64,000 nt of DNA. Origin: Mitsuokella sp. oral taxon 131 str. W9106. GTDB taxonomy: Bacteria; Bacillota; Negativicutes; Selenomonadales; Selenomonadaceae. Numbering within the stretch: position 1 is the first letter of the stretch; each line of letters opens with the position of its first letter. A program made the position numbers and the translations under genes. Below are positions 44,132 to 52,733 of the stretch, in pieces. Location of the stretch: contig NZ_KI273072.1 in assembly GCF_000469545.1 (NCBI RefSeq), forward strand, positions 62,001 to 126,000, given 5' to 3'. Below the pieces are notes generated by a model. It did no database searches. It saw only the letters and a list, made by a program, of their open reading frames with translations, and had not been told where the DNA came from.

Positions 44132-44178
44132 AAAGGAAGCAGGAAACACATTCGTACGATGCGTTTCCTGCTTCCTTT
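44132..44178 (-). terminator. Strong hairpin between dmsC remnant and molybdoenzyme gene
   Basis: Perfect 16-base arms AAAGGAAGCAGGAAAC / GTTTCCTGCTTCCTTT plus three more inner pairs. On the minus strand the stem runs into TTTTAACG. It lies only 15 bases before the downstream start codon, so it could be a terminator or attenuator. Confidence 0.7.
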
Positions 44179-44181
44179 ATC

Positions 44182-44650
44182 TCAGTGAAACAAGGGGAAG
44201 GGGAGAACGGAGGCGTAGAAGAGCTGATGTCCGAGCAGCTCCCCAAGGGCAATCAGCAGAAACGCCCAGAGAGAAAGGCGATGTGCCGCAGCACGCGGTA
44301 CGGACATTTTCTTGAGCAGGAAGAGCGGCAGGAGTGCACCGACGGCAATGCGGAGAACGAGCCAGCCGGCCGGAAGCATCAGGTGTTCTGCCTGCACAAC
44401 AGCATAGGCAATGCTGATCACAATTCCCGCAATCAGGACGAGTGAAATGATGCGCACGAGGGGGAACTGCACCGTCTGTTTTTTCTGCAACAGCAGAAAC
44501 TGCAGGAGTGCCGGTCCCGCTGCAAAGGTCGTCAGCAGGAAGAACAGCAGGGGGAAGGGGGAGTCCCACGCAGGGCGTGAGGGGAGGGTGTAGACAAGGG
44601 AGGTCGAGAGAATGCTGAGCAGGCCGGCGACACTTCCCAGTATACCACAG
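44182..44650 (-). pseudogene. dmsC-like: DmsC-like membrane anchor, N-terminal part deleted
   Basis: About 150 C-terminal residues remain, beginning CGILGSVAGLLSILSTSLVY and containing PAWDSPFPLLFFLLTTFAAG, a typical mid-DmsC region. Family members are ~280 residues with eight membrane helices; about four helices and the quinol site side are lost. The frame runs directly out of dmsB, but out of register with it, so no fusion protein forms. The junction is near 44650. Confidence 0.75.
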
Positions 44651-44939
44651 AAGCGATGCAGCGGTCCTGATCGTGCATCACAATGCCGTCGTCGCGCTTT
44701 GTGTAGGCACTGGTTGGACACGCCTTCATGCAGGATGGTGCGTCGCAGTGATTGCAGGCGAGCGAGACGCTGACGCGGCAGGGCTGGGGGAGATCCTTTT
44801 CCTGCATATAGTACACCTTGCGCCAGTGGACAGAGGCTTCCTGCTGATAGAAGTTCTTGCAGGCAATTTCACACGCATTGCAGCCAATGCAGCGATCCGT
44901 ATGAACGAGAAAGGCATAACGTTTGCTCAAGAGACTCAC
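44650..44939 (-). pseudogene. dmsB-like: DmsB-like ferredoxin subunit, C-terminal half deleted
   Basis: The first ~95 residues are good DmsB: FLVHTDRCIGCNACEIACKN, SLACNHCDAPSCMKACPTSA and HDQDRCI. Where the third cluster (CxxCxxxC) should follow, the frame enters dmsC sequence in the wrong register and ends after 40 junk residues. Intact homologues are ~190 residues and bind four [4Fe-4S] clusters. See the intact DmsB at 49009. Confidence 0.8.
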
Positions 44940-44944
44940 TCCTT

Positions 44945-47133
44945 TCAGGCTTTCACTAGGGCGACAAAGTTATCGTGGAACGCGAGACCCGGTGAGCCGG
45001 TCGCTTTCTTTCCCATATCGGAGGGAATGGCGTGCAGGGTCGTGTTGATGTTAAACGGCGTATCCTTCAGCCACATCTCGTAGACGACGAGCGTATCGGG
45101 TGCAACTGTGCGCGTAAGATGCGTCTTTAGACGCACTTCGCCCTCGTTGTTGTAAAGGCGAACCATATCTCCCTCGGCAACATGGTACTGCTTTGCCGTA
45201 TTCGGATGAATCTCCACTGTCGGCTCGTGATGAATATTCGCCATCCAATCGAGGTTCTGGAACTGCGAGTTTATGCCGAGCTTCCAATGCGGGGAAATCA
45301 GCCGCAGGGGGTATGACTCGGGCACGTCCATCGGCTCGTTCCAGATCGGGAGCAGCTCGTGCCCTTCTGTTTGTGCCGTCTCGGATGCAAATTCGTATTT
45401 CCCCGACGGCGTTTTGAATTTGCTGTCCTGCCAGCCGATCAGACCCTTTACCGCCTTGCGCGGACCCTTTTTGAGTTCCTCCCAATGCGTGAGTCCGAAC
45501 TGCGCCAAAAATTCCGGGGAAAACTCAGCGGCAAGCCATTCATCGATACCGCCCGAGGTCGGATAGGTACAGCTTCCGGGCGAGAGCGCATTCAGGCGGG
45601 CGGAAAGCCCCATGGCAATCGCAAGATCGCTCCTTGCCTCGTACATGGGCGCGATTGCCTGCTCGTTGAGCGAGAGCCAGTAATGCCAGTAGGAGACGTT
45701 CAGTCCGGCGGTTTCAAAGGCACTCGTTACGGGGAGGACGATGTCGCTCATGGCGACGGTCGGCGTCATAAAGAGATCTGCCGTCACGACGAGATCCATG
45801 GACTCGAACGCCTTTTTTACAACGGCGGCCTCGGGATCCTGCATCATGGGGTTGCGGCAGGCGATCCAAAGCATTTTGATTGGGGGATCCTGTGCGTCCA
45901 GAACCTCACGGCCAAAATTATTGATGTTGATGATGCGGTCTTTTTCCGTGGCCGTTCCTGCGGGCGGCTTCATCTTCATGGCGTGATACTGGATGCCCCA
46001 TGTTTGGAGCTGCGCGTACTGTGCGCCGCCGCCGGAGGTTCCGATATTTCCTGTCATGGCAGCGAGCGTGTCGATGCAGCGGACGTTCTGACCGCCGTTT
46101 GTATGGCGCTGCATCCCGTATCCGATCCAGATGTTTGCGGGCTTGGTCGAGGCGTATTCCTGTGCCAGTGCCTCGATGACGCTTGCCTCGATGCCGGTCT
46201 CCTTCGACGCCCATTCAACGGTGATGTTTTCACGCAGATATTGGAGAAGTATTCTTCATAGCCCTTCGCATTCTGCTGCAGCCAATTCCTATCGACGAGA
46301 TCATGCTCTAGGATGTAGCTGGCCATGCCGAGTGCGAGAGCACCGTCCGTGCTCGCTTTGATCTGAATGTACCAATCCGCTTTCGAGGCGGTTTGGGTGA
46401 GGGTGGGGTCAATGACGACCACTTTGCAGCCCTGTCGCTGAGCCTGCTCGATGAGATACATGGAGTGCACCGAGCACCACGCGGGATTTGCTCCCCAGAT
46501 AATCAGGTATTTACTGTTGACGAGATCCTCGGGGTCGTTGTTCCAGATTGTCCCGAAGTCGAAGGTCTGCGCATCAATGCCCGCAGGCCAGCACGGTGTT
46601 CCCGTCGCCCGCGTTGTATGCCCGATGCTCGACATCATGCCCTCGACGCAGTAGTTAAGCAGGTTGAAATTGCCCGAGTACTTGTTGAGACAGATGGGGA
46701 GTGTAGAGCCGTATTCTTCCTTGATGGAGAGAATCTGCTTGGCAATGATGTCGAATGCTTCGTCCCAGCTGATCCGCTCCCATTTCCCACTGCTGCGCCC
46801 CACTTGGCGCATGGGGTATTTGATGCGATCCGGACTGTAGATGGATCGCGTATAGGAAAATCCCTTTGCACAGAGACGTCCATGTGTATACGTATTGGCG
46901 GGGTTGCCCTCGACGTATTTCAAAACGCCGTCTTTGACGGTCGAAAGAATGGAGCACGAGTCATAGCAGTTGCGCGGACAGGCACTTTGAAAAACCTGTT
47001 CGGATGCTTCCGCTGCAGCGGGACGGAACGGCGTTTTGTCCAGCGTGAGCGAAGACCCGATTCCAGCGGAAATGACGGCGGCGAGACTTCCCTTTAGGAA
47101 GGTTCGTCGGCTGAATGAATGCGGCGAATTCAT
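44945..47133 (-). pseudogene. dmsA-like: DmsA-like molybdoenzyme with Tat signal, frameshifted
   Basis: Two overlapping frames together give a full ~728-residue enzyme. N-terminal part (from 47133): twin-arginine leader SRRTFLKGSLAAVISAGIGS, the iron-sulfur motif SACPRNCYDSCS, and STLPICLNKYSGNFNLL. The C-terminal part carries MQRHTNGGQNVRCIDTLAAM and the barrel ending GLAFHDNFVALVKA. The shift lies near 46245-46260: the protein should read YEEYF then LQYLRENITVEWAS in the other frame, a one-base loss (or sequencing error). It would be an exported S/N-oxide-type reductase with DmsB and DmsC. Confidence 0.8.
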
Positions 47134-47696
47134 GAGAGAGCCTCCTTTTCAGAAGTGAAAAACAACTGGGCAGCCTTGCCGACCTGTCGGCAAAATGGCG
47201 TCGTGCTGTGTGCGGCGACGTGCTCCAAATGGGGAAAGATCCAGCAGAGCAGGTGATCCCGCAGGAAAGCGGCATAATGTGCAGCGATATCGGACTGGCC
47301 GTCGGCTTGCGGCGACGGCGAGAGACTGCGGAGCAGGCAGGCAGCAAAAGCGGCCTCGTAGTGGAGATGGTCGTCTGGGATGCGACCTTTGTCGGCAATC
47401 TCGATGCCGACGGCTCGATAGGCCTGACGGACGGACATGGTTTGCCTCGTCATGGTCATCCGATGGGGGGAGAGATAGGATGATTCGTACGGGGGAGCCA
47501 AGAGTTTCTGCGGCCCGACGAACAGGCGGTTGAAGTCAAAGCCCACATCATCTTCTTTTGGCGGGAGCACCAACTCTGATTGAAGATAAGCATTGGCAAG
47601 CCGAATGAATGTCTCACCCGCTGATATATTGCCGGCGTAATACGAAGAGAGTGCTTCATACAGCGCAGCGCGTTGTTCTATGTCTTGCGATAGCAT
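47130..47696 (-). CDS. torD-like: TorD/DmsD-family Tat-enzyme chaperone
   Basis: 188 all-helical residues. FNRLFVGPQKLLAPPYESSY is the characteristic TorD/DmsD stretch, and HLHYEAAFAACLLRSLS follows. It binds the twin-arginine leader and helps cofactor loading of the DmsA-like enzyme, whose start codon overlaps its stop by four bases. It is intact although its client is frameshifted. Confidence 0.85.
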   Translation of the reverse strand: MLSQDIEQRAALYEALSSYYAGNISAGETFIRLANAYLQSELVLPPKEDDVGFDFNRLFVGPQKLLAPPYESSYLSPHRMTMTRQTMSVRQAYRAVGIEIADKGRIPDDHLHYEAAFAACLLRSLSPSPQADGQSDIAAHYAAFLRDHLLCWIFPHLEHVAAHSTTPFCRQVGKAAQLFFTSEKEALS

Positions 47697-47782
47697 ATTT
47701 TCACCTCCTCCATCGGTTCAGGAATCGTTGAGAAAACAGACCCTCAAGTGCTTTTCTAAAGCCATTTTACTATAAATTAAAA

Positions 47783-47817
47783 CGACCAATTCTGTAGTCT
47801 TGTACAAGAATTGGTCG
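47783..47817 (-). promoter_or_regulatory. Perfect 11-bp inverted repeat upstream of torD
   Basis: CGACCAATTCT (47783-47793) and AGAATTGGTCG (47807-47817) with a 13-base spacer that contains TTGTACAA. On the minus strand TTTTAATTT follows, so it may terminate the regulator gene; its position ~90 bases before torD also suits an operator for the adjacent PucR-type regulator. Confidence 0.6.
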
Positions 47818-47849
47818 AAGTTTTGGAGAAACATACAATGCAAAGGCTG

Positions 47850-49022
47850 TTATTGTTTTAGATAGCGCAGAACGCGTAAAGACTGACAGGCAACATAGAA
47901 GAGGACACGGTGATCGGCAAGCGTGAGGTCAGCATCCAGGAGTTCGCTGATTTTACGGATGTGGTTGCGCAGCGTATTGGCGTGGATGAAAAGGCGCTGG
48001 GCAGCTGCGGGCAGCGATTCGTTTTCCTCAAAATATACTTCCAGTGTTCGCAGATAGGCTGTGTCATTTTTCTCATCGTAGTCGATGAGGGGGGCGAGCG
48101 TTTCCTGACAAAAGTCGTCGAGCTCCTCCGTGCGGACATGGGATAGGAGTTTTAAGATTCCTAAATCGGCATATAATGTAATGCCTTCCGTTGGATGGCG
48201 ATATCGGCCAAGACTCACCGCCTGTTTTGCCTCCTGAAAACTGCGGCAAAGATCGGCAGGAGCACGATGCAGGCGGCCGATACCGATGGAGGATGTGGGG
48301 AGAAACGCTGCACGCGCATGGAGTTCGTGCTGAAATCGTTCCACCATGCTGCAAAGACTCTGCCGACAGAGGTCTGACTGCTCCAGCAGGAGGACGAGCT
48401 GGTCGTCCAGCATCAAGGAGATCGGCTGCAGGAGGTGACGTGAGAAAAATCGTATGGCCTCTTGTTCGAGGAGGGCAAGATGGGATGACAGCTGCTCGGC
48501 GGAGCGTGTGAGGTCGAACTCCGCGACCACAACGTAATGCGGGCGATCCACGTGGTAGTTCCACAAGCGCCCGAGTGCCGTCATTTCATTTGACGATTCG
48601 AAGTTATGGTAGATCAGGTCATAGAGAAAATGTTCCCGGTAACGGCGGTCATGGTCGTCGATTTCTTGTCTGTGCCACAGTAAAAATGTTATATTGGATC
48701 CGAACTGTGCGAGCTGATCTTCCTGCTGTAAGGAAAGATGCTCCGAGGCCGTCGGAAGGACAAGCCATCCGTATGTGGCGTTCGCCTGCGCTAATGAGTA
48801 TAGGGTGAGCGTGGGGAAAGAGGCACTGCCCTGTTGAAGCAGCACCTGTCGGTTTCTTTGCAGCAGAGCAAGTACGTCAGAAGGGAAGTCTGCCGTCGCG
48901 GCAATGGGCGTCCCCACTGCATCGAGCACGAGGAGAGGGAGCCCCAGTGCGTGAGCAGCGCAGTTCATCTGCTCCTCGATGGAAAAGCCTGCCGAAGACA
49001 GGCCTGCCTCAATTGTGGTCAT
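47850..49022 (-). CDS. PucR/CdaR-type transcriptional regulator
   Basis: 390 residues. The C-terminal ~70 are the PucR helix-turn-helix (YFEENESLPAAAQRLFIHAN then TLRNHIRKISELL). The middle contains a GGDEF-like fold typical of these proteins (GRLHRAPADLCRSFQEAKQA); the N-terminal third is probably a sensor (MNCAAHALGLPLLVLDAVGT). Expected to control the molybdoenzyme genes around it. Its ATG overlaps the dmsB stop by 14 bases. Confidence 0.8.
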   Translation of the reverse strand: MTTIEAGLSSAGFSIEEQMNCAAHALGLPLLVLDAVGTPIAATADFPSDVLALLQRNRQVLLQQGSASFPTLTLYSLAQANATYGWLVLPTASEHLSLQQEDQLAQFGSNITFLLWHRQEIDDHDRRYREHFLYDLIYHNFESSNEMTALGRLWNYHVDRPHYVVVAEFDLTRSAEQLSSHLALLEQEAIRFFSRHLLQPISLMLDDQLVLLLEQSDLCRQSLCSMVERFQHELHARAAFLPTSSIGIGRLHRAPADLCRSFQEAKQAVSLGRYRHPTEGITLYADLGILKLLSHVRTEELDDFCQETLAPLIDYDEKNDTAYLRTLEVYFEENESLPAAAQRLFIHANTLRNHIRKISELLDADLTLADHRVLFYVACQSLRVLRYLKQ

Positions 49023-49569
49023 GATGTTCCTCCGTTCTCCAAAAACAGGTTGTCGGCTGTGCAGGAAGGATACAGATGGATGGGCGCGTGAACGTGGTCA
49101 TGGCATAGCTGTCTGCCATTTGCCGAAGATCCGGTGGAACCGTACGCATATCGACAAGGCGCAGCGCTCCCATCAAACAGGCATTGACACAGGCGGGCGG
49201 CAGGTCTTGCTGCAGGCGGTCCCAGCACAAGTCGCATTTATCGACCTTTTTCGTCTGTGGGAGCAGTCGCGGTGCGTGAAAGGGACAGGCCCCGACGCAG
49301 CGTCCGCAGCCTGTGCATGCGGTGCTGTGGTGAATCACAATTCCGTTTCGCAGCTTGCTGTAGCAATGGGATGGGCAAACACGGATGCATTCGGGAGCTG
49401 CGCAGTGGTTACAGGCGAGTGTGAGACAGTCATGGGAATCCTTCACGGTCTTGAGATGCCGAAATACCGTGTGAATGCCTGCGTGCTTATGGTTGCAGGC
49501 ATTTACGCAAGCATGACAGCCAATGCAGCGCGATAAATCAATCTGAAAGCCGAGCTGATGCGGTTTCAT
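49009..49569 (-). CDS. dmsB-like: DmsB-type four-cluster ferredoxin subunit (intact)
   Basis: 186 residues with four cysteine sets: SRCIGCHACVNACNH, ACNHCAAPECIRVCP, CTGCGRCVGACPFHAP and KVDKCDLCWDRL followed by ACVNACLMGAL. It passes electrons from a DmsC-type quinol dehydrogenase to the molybdoenzyme. Start at 49569 before a CAAGAGGGAGTTTGTCC upstream region. It may serve in place of the deleted dmsB at 44650. Confidence 0.88.
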   Translation of the reverse strand: MKPHQLGFQIDLSRCIGCHACVNACNHKHAGIHTVFRHLKTVKDSHDCLTLACNHCAAPECIRVCPSHCYSKLRNGIVIHHSTACTGCGRCVGACPFHAPRLLPQTKKVDKCDLCWDRLQQDLPPACVNACLMGALRLVDMRTVPPDLRQMADSYAMTTFTRPSICILPAQPTTCFWRTEEHHDHN

Positions 49570-49643
49570 TGGACAAACTCCCTCTTGTGCTACGGTGGTA
49601 TGATATAATATACAGGTGAATGTGTATTAGGAGAAATCTTACT

Positions 49644-50552
49644 ATGGCATATCGTAGCATTGATTTTGAGCATTGTCTACGTCGTTATCAGGGGGCTTCC
49701 TGCCATCGCTGTGAAATGATTTGTCCGAACAAGGCCATCCATGACGGGCAGATCGATGAACCATTATGCGATGACTGCGGGCTATGCACTGCGGTTTGTC
49801 CGATGGGGGCTGTCCGTGCACAGGTGGACTATGAGGAGCTGTTTGTGCGCATAGAGCAGATGGAAGAGCCTCTCCTCGTTTGTAAAAAAACATCCTCCTC
49901 CGGCCTTCCCTGTCTCGGGGTTCTCACGCGCCACATCCTCTGGGGCTTGGCATCGCGCAGGCCACTTCGTATCGACTGTTCCCGCTGCGCCTCATGCAGA
50001 CCTGCCGTGTCGAAGTGGCTGACACAGGAGGTGGCTGCTTGTAATGAAGCACTCGTTTTGTGTGGGAAACCTCCTATTATATGTGTACAGACGGATTCGC
50101 GCGAAAAGGAGGCAGCCGTCAGTCGTCGCTCCTTCTTTCGCGCGTTGTTTCAAGCGGTAGGAAACGAAATCGAAGAGGTTGCGAAGCACGAATCCGGCAT
50201 AATGTATGCCTTTTTGCCGCAGAATTTGCTGGTGCGGCAAGCGGTCAATCCGGCAGAGATGGCATCACTCCTCGTCGGGATCGAGGTAGGTGATGCGTGC
50301 GATGGGTGCCGTCTCTGTGAAAAGATCTGTCCGCATCAATCATTGCAAATTGTCCCGACGGAGGAGGGGGCGGTTCTTTCGTTTCGAGTGGAACGATGCA
50401 CTTCATGTGGCCTGTGCCAAGGGAATTGCCCGAAGTACGCCTTGAAAATTCACCCCGTCTTCGATGGGAAGAACCGTTTCATGATACGAATAGTCAAAAA
50501 AGAGACAACGCAAAACCATAACGAAAATCATTTTTTCTTGCAGCGTGGGTAA
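49644..50552 (+). CDS. Multi-cluster 4Fe-4S ferredoxin protein (NapF-like)
   Basis: 302 residues with a 2[4Fe-4S] ferredoxin pair at each end: CHRCEMICPNKAI and CDDCGLCTAVCPMGA near the N-terminus, CDGCRLCEKICP and CTSCGLCQGNCP near the C-terminus, and a CSRCASC motif between. A central Arg-rich RRSFFRALFQAV helix resembles NapF/YgfS-type accessory proteins. AGGAGAAA precedes ATG 49644; a short upstream in-frame start at 49620 is unlikely. Divergent from dmsB; probably electron transfer or maturation for the molybdoenzymes (inference). Confidence 0.8.
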   Translation: MAYRSIDFEHCLRRYQGASCHRCEMICPNKAIHDGQIDEPLCDDCGLCTAVCPMGAVRAQVDYEELFVRIEQMEEPLLVCKKTSSSGLPCLGVLTRHILWGLASRRPLRIDCSRCASCRPAVSKWLTQEVAACNEALVLCGKPPIICVQTDSREKEAAVSRRSFFRALFQAVGNEIEEVAKHESGIMYAFLPQNLLVRQAVNPAEMASLLVGIEVGDACDGCRLCEKICPHQSLQIVPTEEGAVLSFRVERCTSCGLCQGNCPKYALKIHPVFDGKNRFMIRIVKKETTQNHNENHFFLQRG

Positions 50553-50587
50553 GTATTTTGCTTTACAGTTGATAGGAGAGGGATTAT

Positions 50588-51979
50588 TTGATTTGGAATA
50601 AGCTAAACGATTTTTTTGACTTGCATGGCGACATTGCATCAATACAGGAGATTACAGAGCGGATCAATGCCGGCGTGCGATTTCGGGGGACGAATCTCAG
50701 TGTCCTGATGCTGGCGATCTTTATCGCCTCCATCGGGCTCAATATGAACAGCACGGCGGTCATCATCGGCGCGATGCTGATTTCTCCGCTGATGGGGTCG
50801 ATCCTTGGAATTGGCTATGGGCTTGCCCGTTATGACAGCACATACATTCGTTCCAGCGCAGGAAGTCTGCTCGCCCAAGTGATCATTTCGGTTGCCACAT
50901 CGACGCTTTATTTTTTCCTCACACCGATCGATGCCCCTTCGTCGGAACTGCTTGCACGAACATCGCCGACCATCTGGGACGTTTTGATTGCTGTCTTTGG
51001 CGGCTTGGCAGGAATCATCGGCGTAACACGCAAAGAGGGCGGGAATGTCATCCCTGGTGTTGCGATTGCAACAGCTCTGATGCCTCCTCTCTGCACCGCA
51101 GGATATGGCATTGCCACGGGCGTTATGGCGTATACCGTGGGCGCACTCTACCTGTTCTTTATCAACAGCTTCTTTATCTGTCTGACGGCATTCATCGTCC
51201 TGAAAATCATTGACATTCCCTCCAAGATAGAGCGGAACTCCGTGGAATTTTCAAGACAGAAACGCTACCTGATGGTCTTTGCAGTGCTTGTCACGCTGCC
51301 CAGCTGTTTCTTTGCGTATCAAAGCGTGCAGGAAAATCTGGAGAACGAGCAGGCGAAGATTTATATCGAGGAGAATTTCAAAGCACCACCTCGTCTGGCA
51401 ATCTCCTATACTTTGGATAACGAGAAGAAAATGCTGACAGTATTTACGACTGCCGGAATATCGGAGGATGATTTGACGGTATTGACAGAGAAACTGCATG
51501 AAAAGGCACATCTCAGAGCGTTCCAGCTAGAGATTTTTTCTGCGGAAGATCGCGAAAAGATGGAGGCGATGATCGATCAAAGACTCAGCGAGGTTGAAAA
51601 AAGAGCGATCCCCTCTGTGCAGGAACGGCAGACTGTGACCGCACTCAAATCTGCCCGCGAGGAAAGCGAGAAGCAGGGAGCTTACATATTGGACTGGAAT
51701 CGAGAGGCGCGTATTGTATTTCCGCAAATCTCCCGCATCGCTGTCGGGAGTGTACGCGCACCCGCCGGAACTGGGGATAAATCGGCTGCTCTGAGTGAAA
51801 CGCAAATTGCGTTCATATATCTGCAATCCGATATGGACGAAGCGTCGCGTGCTCGCTTGACCGAATGGATTTCGGACAAAGCAAAGAACCGTGTAGAGGT
51901 GCACTTCCTTCCTGAAGTCTCGGCAACAAATGAAAACAAAGGAGGAACTGTATCTGAGGACGGAGCCCACATATCGTGA
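50588..51979 (+). CDS. DUF389 membrane protein
   Basis: 463 residues. The TIGR00341/DUF389 core is the N-terminal ~220: LMLAIFIASIGLNMNSTAVI followed by IGAMLISPLMG, GVAIATALMPPLCTAGYG, and about six membrane helices. After the membrane region lies a ~230-residue soluble tail with Glu/Lys-rich helices and a C-terminal RVEVHFLPEVSAT strand. Function unknown; homologues are widespread hydrophobic proteins. GAGAGGGAT precedes the TTG start, 35 bases after the ferredoxin gene. Confidence 0.88.
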   Translation: MIWNKLNDFFDLHGDIASIQEITERINAGVRFRGTNLSVLMLAIFIASIGLNMNSTAVIIGAMLISPLMGSILGIGYGLARYDSTYIRSSAGSLLAQVIISVATSTLYFFLTPIDAPSSELLARTSPTIWDVLIAVFGGLAGIIGVTRKEGGNVIPGVAIATALMPPLCTAGYGIATGVMAYTVGALYLFFINSFFICLTAFIVLKIIDIPSKIERNSVEFSRQKRYLMVFAVLVTLPSCFFAYQSVQENLENEQAKIYIEENFKAPPRLAISYTLDNEKKMLTVFTTAGISEDDLTVLTEKLHEKAHLRAFQLEIFSAEDREKMEAMIDQRLSEVEKRAIPSVQERQTVTALKSAREESEKQGAYILDWNREARIVFPQISRIAVGSVRAPAGTGDKSAALSETQIAFIYLQSDMDEASRARLTEWISDKAKNRVEVHFLPEVSATNENKGGTVSEDGAHIS

Positions 51980-52086
51980 AAAAAACATGAGACTACATAA
52001 TCATTCAGATCGTGTAATTCTGTGCGTTTTTCATTGAGGCTCTTCATGGAGAAGGAGCCCATCTTTTTCCAGATAAGCTCCAAAGT

Positions 52087-52187
52087 TTATAACACACAAG
52101 AGAGATTCCATTCGCCTTACCTAGCGTTTGGAATCTCTCTTTCTTTGCAAAGAATCATTAGCCATCTTCCCCTCTCTTGTGTTATAA
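52087..52187. repeat. MITE-like element with terminal inverted repeats
   Basis: TTATAACACACAAGAG on the left and CTCTTGTGTTATAA on the right are inverted copies differing by two bases, 101 bases overall, enclosing a hairpin. No coding capacity. A related right end (AAAGAATCATTAG ... CTGTGTTATAATT) recurs at about 59072-59113, next to an IS3 remnant. Confidence 0.55.
52099..52140 (+). terminator. Hairpin inside the MITE-like element
   Basis: AGAGAGATTCCA (52099-52110) pairs exactly with TGGAATCTCTCT (52129-52140) and is followed by TTCTTT. Likely terminates the DUF389 transcript and resembles the hairpin at 42067. Confidence 0.7.
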
Positions 52188-52221
52188 TTTTCTTATATTT
52201 GAAACGTAGGAGGGAAGGCCG

Positions 52222-52620
52222 TTGTTTGCAAAGACTTATGGTGCGACGACCCTCGGAATAGATGGACGGATTATCGACGTTGAGGTGGATGTGTCGCCGG
52301 GGCTGCCGGGTTTTGAACTGGTGGGGCTTCCCGATACGTCGGTGAAGGAGTCGAAGGAGCGTGTGACGATGAATCTTGCACTCGCCGATGTGCGAAAGGA
52401 CAGCTCGGGGCTTGATCTGCCGATCGCCGTTGGTCTCCTTGCATCCTACGGTATGGTTCCGGAGGCGGCGGCGCAGAGTGCGCTTTTCTCAGCGGAGCTT
52501 TCTCTCGATGGAAACTGCCATCCGATCAGCGGCATTCTTCCAATGGCGATTACGGCATGTGAGCGGGGACTTGCGGAGTTTTACGTTGCTCCGTCCATTG
52601 CGGTGGAGAATTTCATCTGA
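52222..52620 (+). pseudogene. comM: comM (YifB, Mg-chelatase-like) truncated and internally deleted
   Basis: 132 residues of the N-terminal S5-fold domain of ComM: FAKTYGATTLGIDGRIIDVE, SPGLPGFELVGLPDTSVKES, SGLDLPIAVGLLASYG. ComM is normally ~500 residues with an AAA+ part; here the frame stops at 52620 before any ATPase motif. About 15 residues are also missing between KERV and TMNLALADVRK, where homologues have an RAAIKNSGY-like stretch. TTG 52222 follows GGAGGGAAGG. ComM is a branch-migration helicase in natural transformation; this copy is non-functional. Confidence 0.85.
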
Positions 52621-52658
52621 CAACATTTCTATTTTTGTATACTTCCTAGACATGGCGA

Positions 52659-52705
52659 ATCCCTACTGTTGTAATTTTTATTTTACAACAGTAGGGATCT
52701 TTTTT
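52659..52705 (+). terminator. Perfect 16-bp stem terminator after truncated comM
   Basis: ATCCCTACTGTTGTAA (52659-52674) and its exact complement (52683-52698), loop of eight bases, then CTTTTTT. Marks the border between comM and recombinase sequence. Confidence 0.85.
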
Positions 52706-52733
52706 ACTGTCCGTTCTCTAGAGAGCTGTCCAC

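Noticed and set aside
44532-44939. A complete 135-residue short ferredoxin gene
   Set aside because: The last 40 residues are dmsC sequence read in the wrong frame; the gene is a truncated dmsB.
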